NCBI RefSeq assembly: GCF_001570625.1
Contig: NZ_BBQT01000007.1
Location: forward strand, 61,775-125,774
DNA from: Syntrophomonas wolfei subsp. methylbutyratica
GTDB taxonomy: Bacteria > Bacillota > Syntrophomonadia > Syntrophomonadales > Syntrophomonadaceae
Direction: 5' to 3'
DNA length: 64,000 nucleotides
Shown one piece after another: positions 43,782 through 51,535 of this stretch (its first letter is position 1; every line of letters begins with the position of its first letter). The notes under the pieces were generated by a model, which saw only the letters and a list, made by a program, of their open reading frames with translations, did not search any database and was not told the DNA's origin. A program made the position numbers and the translations under genes.

Positions 43782-43928
43782 TTACCTGATTAAAATTGAG
43801 ACTTTTGCTTTTATGCCTACCTGTACCCGTTTGCTTCCCAAAACCTTTTTTATAGGGAGAACCAGAACGAATCCCGCTTTTTTCCTTCTTGAACAAGAAG
43901 GTCGTGTCCCGGAAAAGAACACGACCAT
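43782..43928 (-). CDS. Possible 48-residue protein behind the riboswitch-like RNAs
   Basis: The only frame of interest between the structured RNA and the terminator: it starts with ATG 43928 and ends at TAA 43782-43784, with FVLVLPIKKVLGSKRVQVG in its middle. The start codon lies within a GTCGTGT/ACACGAC hairpin, and the ribosome site (TATAGG) is weak. It could be a riboswitch-controlled small gene, a gene remnant, or chance. Confidence 0.25.
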   Translation of the reverse strand: MVVFFSGTRPSCSRRKKAGFVLVLPIKKVLGSKRVQVGIKAKVSILIR

Positions 43929-43944
43929 TTAAACCTATATAAAA

Positions 43945-44050
43945 TAAGCTCTCGTCGTCTCCTTTCCACAATACGGGGAGGCATAGCTGTTTCCAATCTA
44001 TACCCATCGGCCCGGGAACCATAGTTTTAAACCTTAGGTTCAAAGGCTTG
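43945..44050 (-). promoter_or_regulatory. Moco-riboswitch-like RNA, copy A
   Basis: On the minus strand: GGGCCGATGGGTATAG, TTGGAAACAGCTATGCC, then TCCCCGTATTGTGGAAAGGAG. The GCCTCCCGTA...GGAAAGG part corresponds, from memory, to the conserved 3' half of the molybdenum/tungsten cofactor RNA seen upstream of E. coli moaA. It is 65 bases from copy B. Downstream, ACGAC near the element's end could compete with the GTCGTGT/ACACGAC hairpin, a possible switch. Confidence 0.55.
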
Positions 44051-44114
44051 GAAACAAATATTCAGTTAAAACAATAAAACAGATGTATGTGAATTAGAGC
44101 ACACAACATCTGTC

Positions 44115-44228
44115 TGCATTTCGAACAGTTGATACTTACTCCTTTTCACAATACGGGAAGGCGTAACCGTTTCCAGTTTACACCTACAGGCTTGGTGAAT
44201 CATAGCTGCGCCTTAGACTCCCCAGCTC
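44115..44228 (-). promoter_or_regulatory. Moco-riboswitch-like RNA, copy B
   Basis: Same pattern as copy A on the minus strand: AGCCTGTAGGTGTAAAC, TGGAAACGGTTACGCC and TTCCCGTATTGTGAAAAGGAG. About two thirds of positions agree between copies in the conserved half, while the outer stem (GGGGAGTCTAAGGCGC...) differs, as in diverged structured RNAs. It starts about 20 bases after the predicted promoter. Confidence 0.55.
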
Positions 44229-44251
44229 GGAGATATATATTCTTTTAAGGT

Positions 44252-44280
44252 AGTTTATCATAGCTCAAGTTTGAAAGCAA
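44252..44280 (-). promoter_or_regulatory. Candidate sigma-A promoter for the tandem structured RNAs
   Basis: On the minus strand TTGCTT (44275-44280) and TAAACT (44252-44257) with a 17-base spacer. The predicted start, near 44245, is just upstream of copy B. The rest of the 44229-44448 gap shows no gene. Confidence 0.5.
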
Positions 44281-44448
44281 TAGCCTTCACAAGGGAAATA
44301 TTATTTTTTCAAGCAAAATTTGATAATCTGTATTTCAAATTGTAGCCAAGCACTGGTTTCCGGACTAATTTTTAACGAGTTTGCTTCATCTTTTTCTATC
44401 CTTATTGAGATCATATTTTAAAGAACATCCCGGTGTAAGGCCGGAGTC

Positions 44449-46341
44449 TCAGACCGCCTGCTCGTCGATATTCCCGCCGCTAAACTGGCTCTTGTAGAGA
44501 TCTGCATAGAAGCCGCCCTGAGCCAGGAGTTCGTTATGAGTACCTTTTTCAATAACACTGCCGTTATCCATGACCAGTATCAGGTCAGCATCGCGAATGG
44601 TGGATAACCTGTGGGCGATAACGAAGCTGGTTCGCTTTTTCATCAGGGCAATCATGGCCTTTTGGATATAAACCTCGGTTCTGCTATCAACACTGCTGGT
44701 AGCTTCATCCAGGATGAGTATGGCCGGGTCGGCCAGTATCGCCCGGGCAATAGTCAATAGCTGTTTTTGGCCCTGCGAGATATTGGAGGCCTCTTCATTG
44801 AGTATGGTGTTGTAACCTTCGGGCAGGGTTCTGATAAAATGGTCGGCATGGGCGGTTTTGGCTGCCCGGATAATTTCAGCTTCGCTGGCACCCTCACGGC
44901 CATAGGCGATATTATCCCGTATGCTGCCGTTAAAAAGCCAGGTATCCTGCAGTACCATCCCGAAAATGCTGCGTAATGCTGTCCGTTTTATATCCCTGAT
45001 ATCAACCCCATCGACCGTGATTTTTCCGCCGTCTATTTCATAAAAACGCATCAACAGGTTTACCAGGGTGGTTTTACCCGCTCCGGTCGGCCCTACAACA
45101 GCGACGGTCTGCCCCGCCTTGACTTCAATGCTCAAGTCCTCGATCAGAGGAACATTTTCCTGATATCTAAACTTAACGTTTTGCAGATTTACATTCCCCC
45201 GGGGGAAGGCGATAAGCTGAGCATCATCACTATCCGCGACTTCTTCAGTCTCGTCCAGGATTTCGAAAACTCTCTCCGCCGAGGCAATAGTAGACTGAAT
45301 GATGTTAACTATATTGGCGGTCTGTACTATGGGCTGGGTAAACTGCCGGGAGTATTGGATGAATGCCTGAACATCACCGATAGTAATAGTCCGGTTGATT
45401 ACAAAGATACCCCCCACGACAGTGACCAGCACATAGCCGATATTGTTGATCAGGCTCAAAAGCGGAACAATAATGCCGGACATAAACTGGGCCTTCCAGC
45501 CGACTTCATACAGCTCCTCATTAATTTGCTTAAACCTGGCGATGGATTCTTCTTCCCGTCCAAAGGCTTTTATTATTTGATGCCCGGTGTACATCTCCTC
45601 GACATGGCCGTTAAGTTCCCCCAGAACTTTTTGTTGCCCGGCGAAAAATTTCTGCGAACGGGAGGCTACTGCTTTGGTTACCAGAGCAGAAAGGGGCAGG
45701 ACCGCCAGGAATATAAGCGTAAGCCAGGGGCTTATAGCCAGCATCATAATGAGAATACCCAGCAGGGTTACTACAGCTGTAATAAGCTGAGTAAGACTCT
45801 GCTGCAGGGTAGTGGCAATATTATCAATGTCGTTGCTGACCCGGCTCAAGATATCACCGTGAGTACGGGAATCAAAAAATTTCAAAGGCAACCGGGAGAG
45901 CTTCAGGTTGACATCCCGCCGCATATCGTAGACGGTTTGCTGAGCGACGCCAGCCATAATGTATTGCTGGATATACATGAAAATTGCACTGATAATATAT
46001 AGCCCGGCCAGGATAAACAATATGTTTAATATATAATTAAAATCTACTGTTGCTTCCGGCACGTGTTTTAGTTTCATCATAAGGCCTTCAAATAATTTGG
46101 TTGTGGCCTTGCCCATAATTTTAGGACTGGCAATGCTGAAAACAGTGCTCAGGACGGCAAAGAGAAGCACGACCAGCAGCCGGAAGCGGCGCGGTTTTAA
46201 ATAGCCCAGCAGCCTTTTGAAGCTGCCTTTAAAATCTTTAGCCTTTTCTGCCGGTCTTCCCATCGGACCCAGCGGGCCTCCGCGAGGACCACCACCATGA
46301 GCACCCATGGGTGATGTTTGCGTTTTACGTTCTGTACTCAT
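44449..46341 (-). CDS. ABC exporter subunit, six-helix membrane domain plus ATPase (consensus site)
   Basis: 630 residues. A Gly/Pro-rich cytoplasmic N-terminus (about 1-40) precedes six transmembrane helices (about 50-340) and an ATPase with Walker A GPTGAGKTT, signature ISQGQKQLLTIARAIL, Walker B AILILDEATSSVD and switch His in IAHRLSTI. With catalytic Glu intact, it is the competent half of a heterodimer with the upstream gene; the two overlap by 4 bases. BmrD/YheH-type multidrug exporters are the closest known arrangement. Confidence 0.87.
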   Translation of the reverse strand: MSTERKTQTSPMGAHGGGPRGGPLGPMGRPAEKAKDFKGSFKRLLGYLKPRRFRLLVVLLFAVLSTVFSIASPKIMGKATTKLFEGLMMKLKHVPEATVDFNYILNILFILAGLYIISAIFMYIQQYIMAGVAQQTVYDMRRDVNLKLSRLPLKFFDSRTHGDILSRVSNDIDNIATTLQQSLTQLITAVVTLLGILIMMLAISPWLTLIFLAVLPLSALVTKAVASRSQKFFAGQQKVLGELNGHVEEMYTGHQIIKAFGREEESIARFKQINEELYEVGWKAQFMSGIIVPLLSLINNIGYVLVTVVGGIFVINRTITIGDVQAFIQYSRQFTQPIVQTANIVNIIQSTIASAERVFEILDETEEVADSDDAQLIAFPRGNVNLQNVKFRYQENVPLIEDLSIEVKAGQTVAVVGPTGAGKTTLVNLLMRFYEIDGGKITVDGVDIRDIKRTALRSIFGMVLQDTWLFNGSIRDNIAYGREGASEAEIIRAAKTAHADHFIRTLPEGYNTILNEEASNISQGQKQLLTIARAILADPAILILDEATSSVDSRTEVYIQKAMIALMKKRTSFVIAHRLSTIRDADLILVMDNGSVIEKGTHNELLAQGGFYADLYKSQFSGGNIDEQAV

Positions 46342-48065
46342 GCCAATTCCTCCTCGGAAAGCTGGGAATAGACTATCTCACGGTATACGTCACAGGAATT
46401 CAGTAGTTCTTTATGGGTGCCCATGCCCACTATCCGGCCATCCTCCAGAACAATAATCTGGCCGGCGTCCATAAGCGTAGTAACCCGCTGAGCAATAACA
46501 ATCACCGTGGCATCAGCCGTCTCTTTTTTAAGTGCCAACCGCAGCCTGGCATCGGTTTTGAAATCCAGGGCGGAAAAACTATCATCAAAAATGTATATTT
46601 CCGGCCTTCTGACCAGAGCACGGGCAATGGACAGGCGTTGTTTCTGTCCCCCCGATACATTGCTTCCCCCCTGTTCAATCACGGCATCAAAGCCGCCCGG
46701 CATGCCGGAGATAAACTCTATGGCCTGGGATATTTCTGCCGCCCGCCGGACTTCTTCATCACTGGCATCTTGCTTGCCGTAGCGGATGTTATCACTGATG
46801 CTGCCGGAAAAAAGAACCGATTTTTGAGGAACCAGGGCTATTTTGGCCCGCAGGCTTTTTTGCGACATTTCCCTGACATCCACTCCGTCAACCAAAACGC
46901 TGCCCTCGTCAACGTCATAGAAACGCGGGATAAGGTTTATCAAAGATGTTTTGCCGGAACCGGTGCCGCCGATGAGAGCAGTTGTTTCACCAGGCCGGGC
47001 AGTAAAGGAAATATTACTGATAGCCGGCTTTTCTGCGCCCGGAAAACTGAAGCTGACATTTTTAAACTCCAGAATACCCTGGGCCTTATCAGCGCTAAGC
47101 GTCTCTTCCGGGTCCTTGATTTGCGGATTCGTTTCCAGCACTTCATTGATTCTTATGGCGGAAGCTGAGGCGCGGGGTAGCATAATAAACATCATAGCCA
47201 CCATGACCAGTGACATCATAATCTGCATGGCATATTGAATAAAAGCCATTAACGACCCCACCTGCATATCACCATTATTAATGCGGATGCTGCCAAACCA
47301 GATAATGGCGATAATAGTAAAGTTCATAACCAGCATCATGGAGGGCATTAAAGAAGCCATCAATTTGTTGACCCGGATAGCATTCTGACAGAGATCGTAG
47401 TTGGCCTCGGCAAAGCGCTGCTGTTCCCGCTCGATACGGTTAAAAGCGCGAATTACTCTGATGCCGGTAAGATTCTCGCGCAGGACCAGGTTGATTTTAT
47501 CCAGTTTGATTTGCATCAGTTTAAAGAGGGGCATGGCTTTACTGATGATAATGGCGATAAGGGCAATAATTACCGGAATAACAACAACAATACATAAAGA
47601 CAGCGGCCTGTCTTTGGAAACAGCCATGATAATACCGCCAATACACATCATCGGGGCACTGACCATCATGCGCAATATCATGAAGGTTACGGTCTGTATT
47701 TGGTTGATGTCATTGGTAGTACGGGTAATCAATGTAGCTGTACCGATTTCATTAAACTCCTGCAATGAGAAGTCTTCAACCCGGGAAAAAACTTTACTGC
47801 GCAGTATTCTGCCAAATCCAACCGAGGTTCGGGCGGATAAAAAGCTGGCCGTAATCGCGCAGACCGTACCCAGCGCAGTAATGAGCAGCATCAGCCCCCC
47901 GATTTTCATGATATAGCCGGTATCACCGTTGACTATACCGATATCAACGATATCTGACATCAGGGTGGGCAGATACAATTCCGCCAGGGTTTGTAAAAAT
48001 ACCAGCAAGAGAATCGCCAGTATCGAAACTGTAAATGGTTTAATGAACCGATATAGCTTAATCAT
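46338..48065 (-). CDS. ABC exporter subunit with degenerate ATP site
   Basis: 575 residues; six transmembrane helices (about 15-310) and an ATPase with Walker A GGTGSGKTS and signature VSGGQKQRLSIARAL. Walker B reads IYIFDDSFSALD: the catalytic Glu is Asp, and the switch residue lies in IAQRVTTL (Gln in place of His). Both changes are the mark of the degenerate half in heterodimeric exporters such as BmrC/BmrD. It lies 3 bases after the MarR gene. Confidence 0.87.
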   Translation of the reverse strand: MIKLYRFIKPFTVSILAILLLVFLQTLAELYLPTLMSDIVDIGIVNGDTGYIMKIGGLMLLITALGTVCAITASFLSARTSVGFGRILRSKVFSRVEDFSLQEFNEIGTATLITRTTNDINQIQTVTFMILRMMVSAPMMCIGGIIMAVSKDRPLSLCIVVVIPVIIALIAIIISKAMPLFKLMQIKLDKINLVLRENLTGIRVIRAFNRIEREQQRFAEANYDLCQNAIRVNKLMASLMPSMMLVMNFTIIAIIWFGSIRINNGDMQVGSLMAFIQYAMQIMMSLVMVAMMFIMLPRASASAIRINEVLETNPQIKDPEETLSADKAQGILEFKNVSFSFPGAEKPAISNISFTARPGETTALIGGTGSGKTSLINLIPRFYDVDEGSVLVDGVDVREMSQKSLRAKIALVPQKSVLFSGSISDNIRYGKQDASDEEVRRAAEISQAIEFISGMPGGFDAVIEQGGSNVSGGQKQRLSIARALVRRPEIYIFDDSFSALDFKTDARLRLALKKETADATVIVIAQRVTTLMDAGQIIVLEDGRIVGMGTHKELLNSCDVYREIVYSQLSEEELA

Positions 48066-48068
48066 TGC

Positions 48069-48536
48069 TTATTGTCTCCTCTTGCCTTCACAGCCGTTTT
48101 CCTCTGTACGGACTTTATCCAATGCTTCAATTATCTCTCTTAAACCCTGAATCAGGTCTTCGGCCTTTTGCTCGGTAATATCGGCCACCAGGGCATTAAT
48201 ATTCTGCCGGATGTCTATTCTCAGCAGCTCCAGATGCGCACTGGCCGCTTCATTGAGATAGAGACGCAAAACCCGATGGTCGCTGCTGTCTGTTTTTTTC
48301 CGAACCCAGCCTTTCTGCTCAAGTTCCCGGATTATATTGGATATATGCGATTTGGCCATACCGGTTCGGCGAGCCAGTTCGCTGATAGTAATACCTGCTT
48401 CGCCTTTAAGCTGTTTGCATATAATCACGGCAGGAACAGAAATATCGTGTTCTGCCAGTACATTCTTTACATATTTGCCCACGCCCCGGTTTACTTCCCG
48501 CAGCAATTCAACCAGCAGTTCATGTTTCTCCGACAA
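48069..48536 (-). CDS. MarR-family repressor of the ABC exporter operon
   Basis: The TTG at 48536 is chosen because AGAGGTG precedes it and because the earlier in-frame ATG (48581) lies at the predicted transcription start. About 155 residues. The winged helix is seen as ITISELARRTGMAKSHISNIIRELEQKGWVRKKTDSSDHRVLRLYL, including the DxRxxR-type wing (SSDHRVLRL). It probably represses its own operon through the palindrome at 48586-48599 and is released by a drug-like ligand. Confidence 0.85.
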   Translation of the reverse strand: MSEKHELLVELLREVNRGVGKYVKNVLAEHDISVPAVIICKQLKGEAGITISELARRTGMAKSHISNIIRELEQKGWVRKKTDSSDHRVLRLYLNEAASAHLELLRIDIRQNINALVADITEQKAEDLIQGLREIIEALDKVRTEENGCEGKRRQ

Positions 48537-48585
48537 TTTGAACACCTCTGAATTTATTTTCTGGGTTGACCATGGGGACAAAATC

Positions 48586-48630
48586 GTTCTGTACAGAACA
48601 AATTATATGTTTCGCATTTTAAAGAAGCAA
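48586..48630 (-). promoter_or_regulatory. Promoter and MarR operator of the exporter operon
   Basis: On the minus strand TTGCTT (48625-48630), a 17-base spacer and TATAAT (48602-48607) form a good promoter. GTTCTGTACAGAAC at 48586-48599 is a perfect 14-base palindrome right over the expected transcription start, an ideal repressor site. Confidence 0.8.
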
Positions 48631-48782
48631 TAGCAGATGTAGGAAAAAATGTTGATTTGGGTATAAATTCCGGAAGCTTTAGACGGGCTATTATCGGCAA
48701 GGTGTTTCTCTAGTTTTAGTTCACATTATGGTTTCCCTGGGGACGAAGAACTGCAGTTAACATGCCTTGATTGACTATGAGG

Positions 48783-48912
48783 AGAAAAAACGCTTAAGCT
48801 CCCGCCAAGCAAACCACTATCAGTAAGTATGCTTACCGAGGAGCAATTTAATGCGGAGGTTGAGAAAGGGCTGGCTGATGTGACCGCCGGAAGGGTCGTT
48901 TCTGTAAAAGAG
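48783..48912 (+). pseudogene. RelB/DinJ-type antitoxin remnant
   Basis: The frame reads TLKLPPSKPLSVSMLTEEQFNAEVEKG and GLADVTAGRVVSVKEL, matching the C-terminal half of RelB/DinJ antitoxins (…LSEEEFNAEI.KG…AGRVIS). The DNA-binding N-terminal half is missing, and the frame continues into unrelated sequence to 49053. No toxin gene follows. Confidence 0.6.
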
Positions 48913-49039
48913 TTGCGAACTCCAGCTTTCATACGTTTGACTCTTTTCTGGCTCAATAATATTCTGATGTCTTTTTTTCAGCTTCCGGCAATTCCTTCTG
49001 ATATGTTGCTGCAAGAACTCTTAGATAAGGACGCAGGGC

Positions 49040-49186
49040 ATGAACGATGGTGAAATAGAGCAAGTACCCCTGGTTACACCCGCCTGTTCGGCCAATCCGG
49101 TTAAGGAAAAAGTTCAACGGAACTGCGTGGAGGTTAATAAGCCTAAATGCTCAAGTGCTGCGATATTTCCACTCTTTCCTGGCTAG
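49040..49186 (+). CDS. Possible 48-residue Cys-containing protein
   Basis: ATG 49040 to TAG 49184-49186. The product (MNDGEIEQVPLVTPACSANP, then VQRNCVEVNKPKCSS) has three Cys and coding-like composition. An AGGG precedes it closely. It overlaps the convergent DUF3343 gene by 36 bases. No family known to me. Confidence 0.3.
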   Translation: MNDGEIEQVPLVTPACSANPVKEKVQRNCVEVNKPKCSSAAIFPLFPG

Positions 49187-49411
49187 AGAAACGATCTTGA
49201 GGATCTCAATATCATTTTCCGCAATGATCTGATTTATCATCGGAAGATCGCCTTCATCCACGATCAAGGAAATACCGCAGCTCTTACTGGCCTCTCGCGG
49301 AGTTGGAGAAATTCTGGCTTTGATGTCTCGCCCGTCAAGTTCTTTCTTAAGACGCAACCCCACATGATGATTGGGGAATAATACATACCAATCATAGTTG
49401 CCACTATCCAG
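49151..49411 (-). CDS. DUF3343 (putative Se/S carrier-like) protein with non-standard start
   Basis: The recognisable domain is YDWYVLFPNHHVGLRLKKEL, then ISPTPREASKSCGISL, matching DUF3343. That homology extends well upstream of the first standard start (GTG 49363, in the middle of the domain). Between the preceding stop (TAG 49421-49423) and the domain the only near-cognate start is CTG 49411. Either CTG is used or the start has been lost. DUF3343 often accompanies 2-hydroxyacyl-CoA dehydratase-type genes, as here. Confidence 0.6.
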   Translation of the reverse strand: MDSGNYDWYVLFPNHHVGLRLKKELDGRDIKARISPTPREASKSCGISLIVDEGDLPMINQIIAENDIEILKIVSLARKEWKYRST

Positions 49412-49420
49412 CTTAAAAAC

Positions 49421-50695
49421 CTACTTCCTCAGCATCTCCAGAAAAGCTTCTACTCTGGTCCGGAGCTGTTCAAAATCCTGCTCGCTGTAATCCGTCTCAA
49501 TGTGCATTATGGGTAGATTGCGCTCGGTCATAAGCTGTTTGATCAGGTAACTCTCAGTAGAGTAAAGGTTGCAGAACTGCAGATTGGTATCAATTATGCC
49601 ATCCACCTTGTATTCGTCGGCCAGGCGGATTATATCGTCTATCCTGGCGGAATTCGGCGTGAAACAAGCACAATTAGTCTTCATATATCTTTCGGCCAGT
49701 GCCCGAATCTGCCCATCCAAAGTAGTTGCTGTCTCATCAACCAGGTTTTCGAAATAGCGGGTGCCGGTACATGATTCTTCGACTACGACTGCCGCACCAA
49801 GACTCTCTACAATATGATGCAGCTTCCAATTGGGTATGGCCATTGGCGTCCCGCTTATCATGATGCGCAGGGTGTTAGCCGGGAAAACACCGGTTCCGTT
49901 ATTAATCCGTTGCTCCAGTTCATCAGCCAGGTTATTGGCCATCTGCGCCGCCCGCGCGGGATCATCGTAGAAGTTGATCTGGGTAAGCAGGAGAGCGTCT
50001 TTACCGCTGATAGGCACCGGTGAGGCTTTTCGGGCATTGTAAACCCGCTGCAAAGCCCTGCGCTTGTTGTTTATCAGTTTAATGGCCTCTCCCAGAGATT
50101 CGGCGGTAATCTTCTTGCCGGTGACCTTTTCTACCACTCCGACGAAATCCCTTATTTCAGCTTCAAAGGCAGCAACATCCCGGTCTCGTTTCATCTGCGG
50201 GATATCGATGATGTGCATAGGTACTTCACCAGCCAGTATCTCCCAGGCTTTCTTCTTGCCATCGCAGGTATTCTCAGCCACGTACATGTCGGGAATTAGA
50301 AAGAAGGGACAGGTTTTATCCAGTCTCGCTCCTACGGAAGCTTTAATGAGCGGACAGGTATTGGCCGGCAGAACTTTTTCTCCGCCGGATACCCAGAACT
50401 GTGATCCCCCGCAAAGCCCTGCTGCAATTCCGCCGGCGGCAAAGACCACCTCATCTGGGACATATACGCAGAAGGTTCCGAACACCTTCCCGCCCTCTTT
50501 TTGATGTTGAAGCATCTCTGCCGGTCTGACCCCGTGAATCTCGGATACCACAAAATCGTAGAAGTCCATGCCCTTGGGACGATCTTGCTGGGTGAGGTAA
50601 ACCCCTCCAAAAGCCTCAGGTAAAACCTCGCACAGAACGTCATGTTTCTCCAGGTCCATACCCAGATTGGCCCACATTTGCTTGTAATCAGCCAT
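49421..50695 (-). CDS. 2-hydroxyacyl-CoA dehydratase-family subunit, alpha-like (or double-cubane protein)
   Basis: 424 residues. Cluster-ligand candidates: GTFCVYVPDEVVFAAGGIAAGLCGG, NTCPLIKASVGARLDKTCPFF, NTCDGKKKAWE, and later CTGTRYFE, TNCACFTPNS and NLQFCN. These are the family's conserved Cys positions for [4Fe-4S] or the double-cubane [8Fe-9S] cluster. The size fits the larger dehydratase subunit. With activase and second subunit it makes a complete system; the substrate is unknown. It lies 66 bases after the activase. Confidence 0.8.
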   Translation of the reverse strand: MADYKQMWANLGMDLEKHDVLCEVLPEAFGGVYLTQQDRPKGMDFYDFVVSEIHGVRPAEMLQHQKEGGKVFGTFCVYVPDEVVFAAGGIAAGLCGGSQFWVSGGEKVLPANTCPLIKASVGARLDKTCPFFLIPDMYVAENTCDGKKKAWEILAGEVPMHIIDIPQMKRDRDVAAFEAEIRDFVGVVEKVTGKKITAESLGEAIKLINNKRRALQRVYNARKASPVPISGKDALLLTQINFYDDPARAAQMANNLADELEQRINNGTGVFPANTLRIMISGTPMAIPNWKLHHIVESLGAAVVVEESCTGTRYFENLVDETATTLDGQIRALAERYMKTNCACFTPNSARIDDIIRLADEYKVDGIIDTNLQFCNLYSTESYLIKQLMTERNLPIMHIETDYSEQDFEQLRTRVEAFLEMLRK

Positions 50696-50761
50696 TTACA
50701 ATTCCTCCTCTTCTATACCGCATATTACTTTCCGAAAACAACTTAGTTGCCGTGGTAATCT

Positions 50762-51535
50762 TCAATCCCGTCTAAGAGTTTCCAATGCCAATAAAGCTGC
50801 GCCAAGAGCACCAGTGTACTGACAAGCTCCGGGTACAATAATTTTAGTTCCGATCTCTTCCTCCAGCGCACGCCTGACTCCCGGGTTGATTGCCACCCCA
50901 CCGGTGAAAGCTACCTGTTCCTTTATCCCCATACGCCGGACCATAGCCGCTACTCTTTTTCCCACCGATTGGTGCAGCCCGGCGATAATCCCGCCTTTGG
51001 GATTACCCCGAGCCAGCGATCCGATTATTTCCGATTCAGCAAATACCGTACACATACTGCTTATTGTTTGCATTTGTCGAGGATCCTCAGCATCCCCCAG
51101 TTCACTGACATCCAGCCCCAGGGCGGTGGCCATAACCTGTAGGAAGCGTCCGGTTCCCGCAGCACATTTGTCATTCATGGCAAAATCCAACACCTGGCCC
51201 TTTTCCCCGGTGCTGATCACCTTACTGTCCTGGCCGCCGATATCGATGATGGTGCGGACCTCAGGATAGAGTTCAGCGACCCCCCGGGCATGGCACTTGA
51301 TCTCCGTGACAGTTTTATCTGCATGCTCAAAAGCTACCCGGCCATAACCTGTGACATATATCCGTTCTACCTGATCTCGCTCTAATCCCGATGCATCAAG
51401 GAGTTGGTCGATTAACGCCTGTCCTGCCTCACGGGGGCTCCATCCGCTAGGAATCATGGCTCGGTGATGGCTGCCATTGCTGATAATATAACCTTTAGCA
51501 GCCACCGAACCTATATCGATGCCTATTACTATCAT
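50762..51535 (-). CDS. CoA-enzyme activase (HgdC/BadF family)
   Basis: 257 residues, the standard length for HgdC-type activators. IGIDIGSVAAKGYI is the phosphate-1 loop (Val-Ala-Ala in place of Thr-Thr), IDIGGQDSKVI the phosphate-2 region. The [4Fe-4S] ligands of the homodimer are expected in NDKCAAGTGRF (about 126) and SSMCTVFAESE (about 165). It couples ATP hydrolysis to low-potential electron transfer into the partner enzyme. It overlaps the beta-like gene by 4 bases. Confidence 0.9.
   Translation of the reverse strand: MIVIGIDIGSVAAKGYIISNGSHHRAMIPSGWSPREAGQALIDQLLDASGLERDQVERIYVTGYGRVAFEHADKTVTEIKCHARGVAELYPEVRTIIDIGGQDSKVISTGEKGQVLDFAMNDKCAAGTGRFLQVMATALGLDVSELGDAEDPRQMQTISSMCTVFAESEIIGSLARGNPKGGIIAGLHQSVGKRVAAMVRRMGIKEQVAFTGGVAINPGVRRALEEEIGTKIIVPGACQYTGALGAALLALETLRRD

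Noticed and set aside
43645..44043. A 132-codon minus-strand frame over the riboswitch-like region
   Set aside because: It starts inside structured RNA copy A and reads through the terminator; no ribosome site. The structure explains the sequence better.
45181..46002. A 273-codon plus-strand frame opposite the ABC exporter gene
   Set aside because: It lies entirely antisense to a well-supported ABC transporter gene and has no family features.
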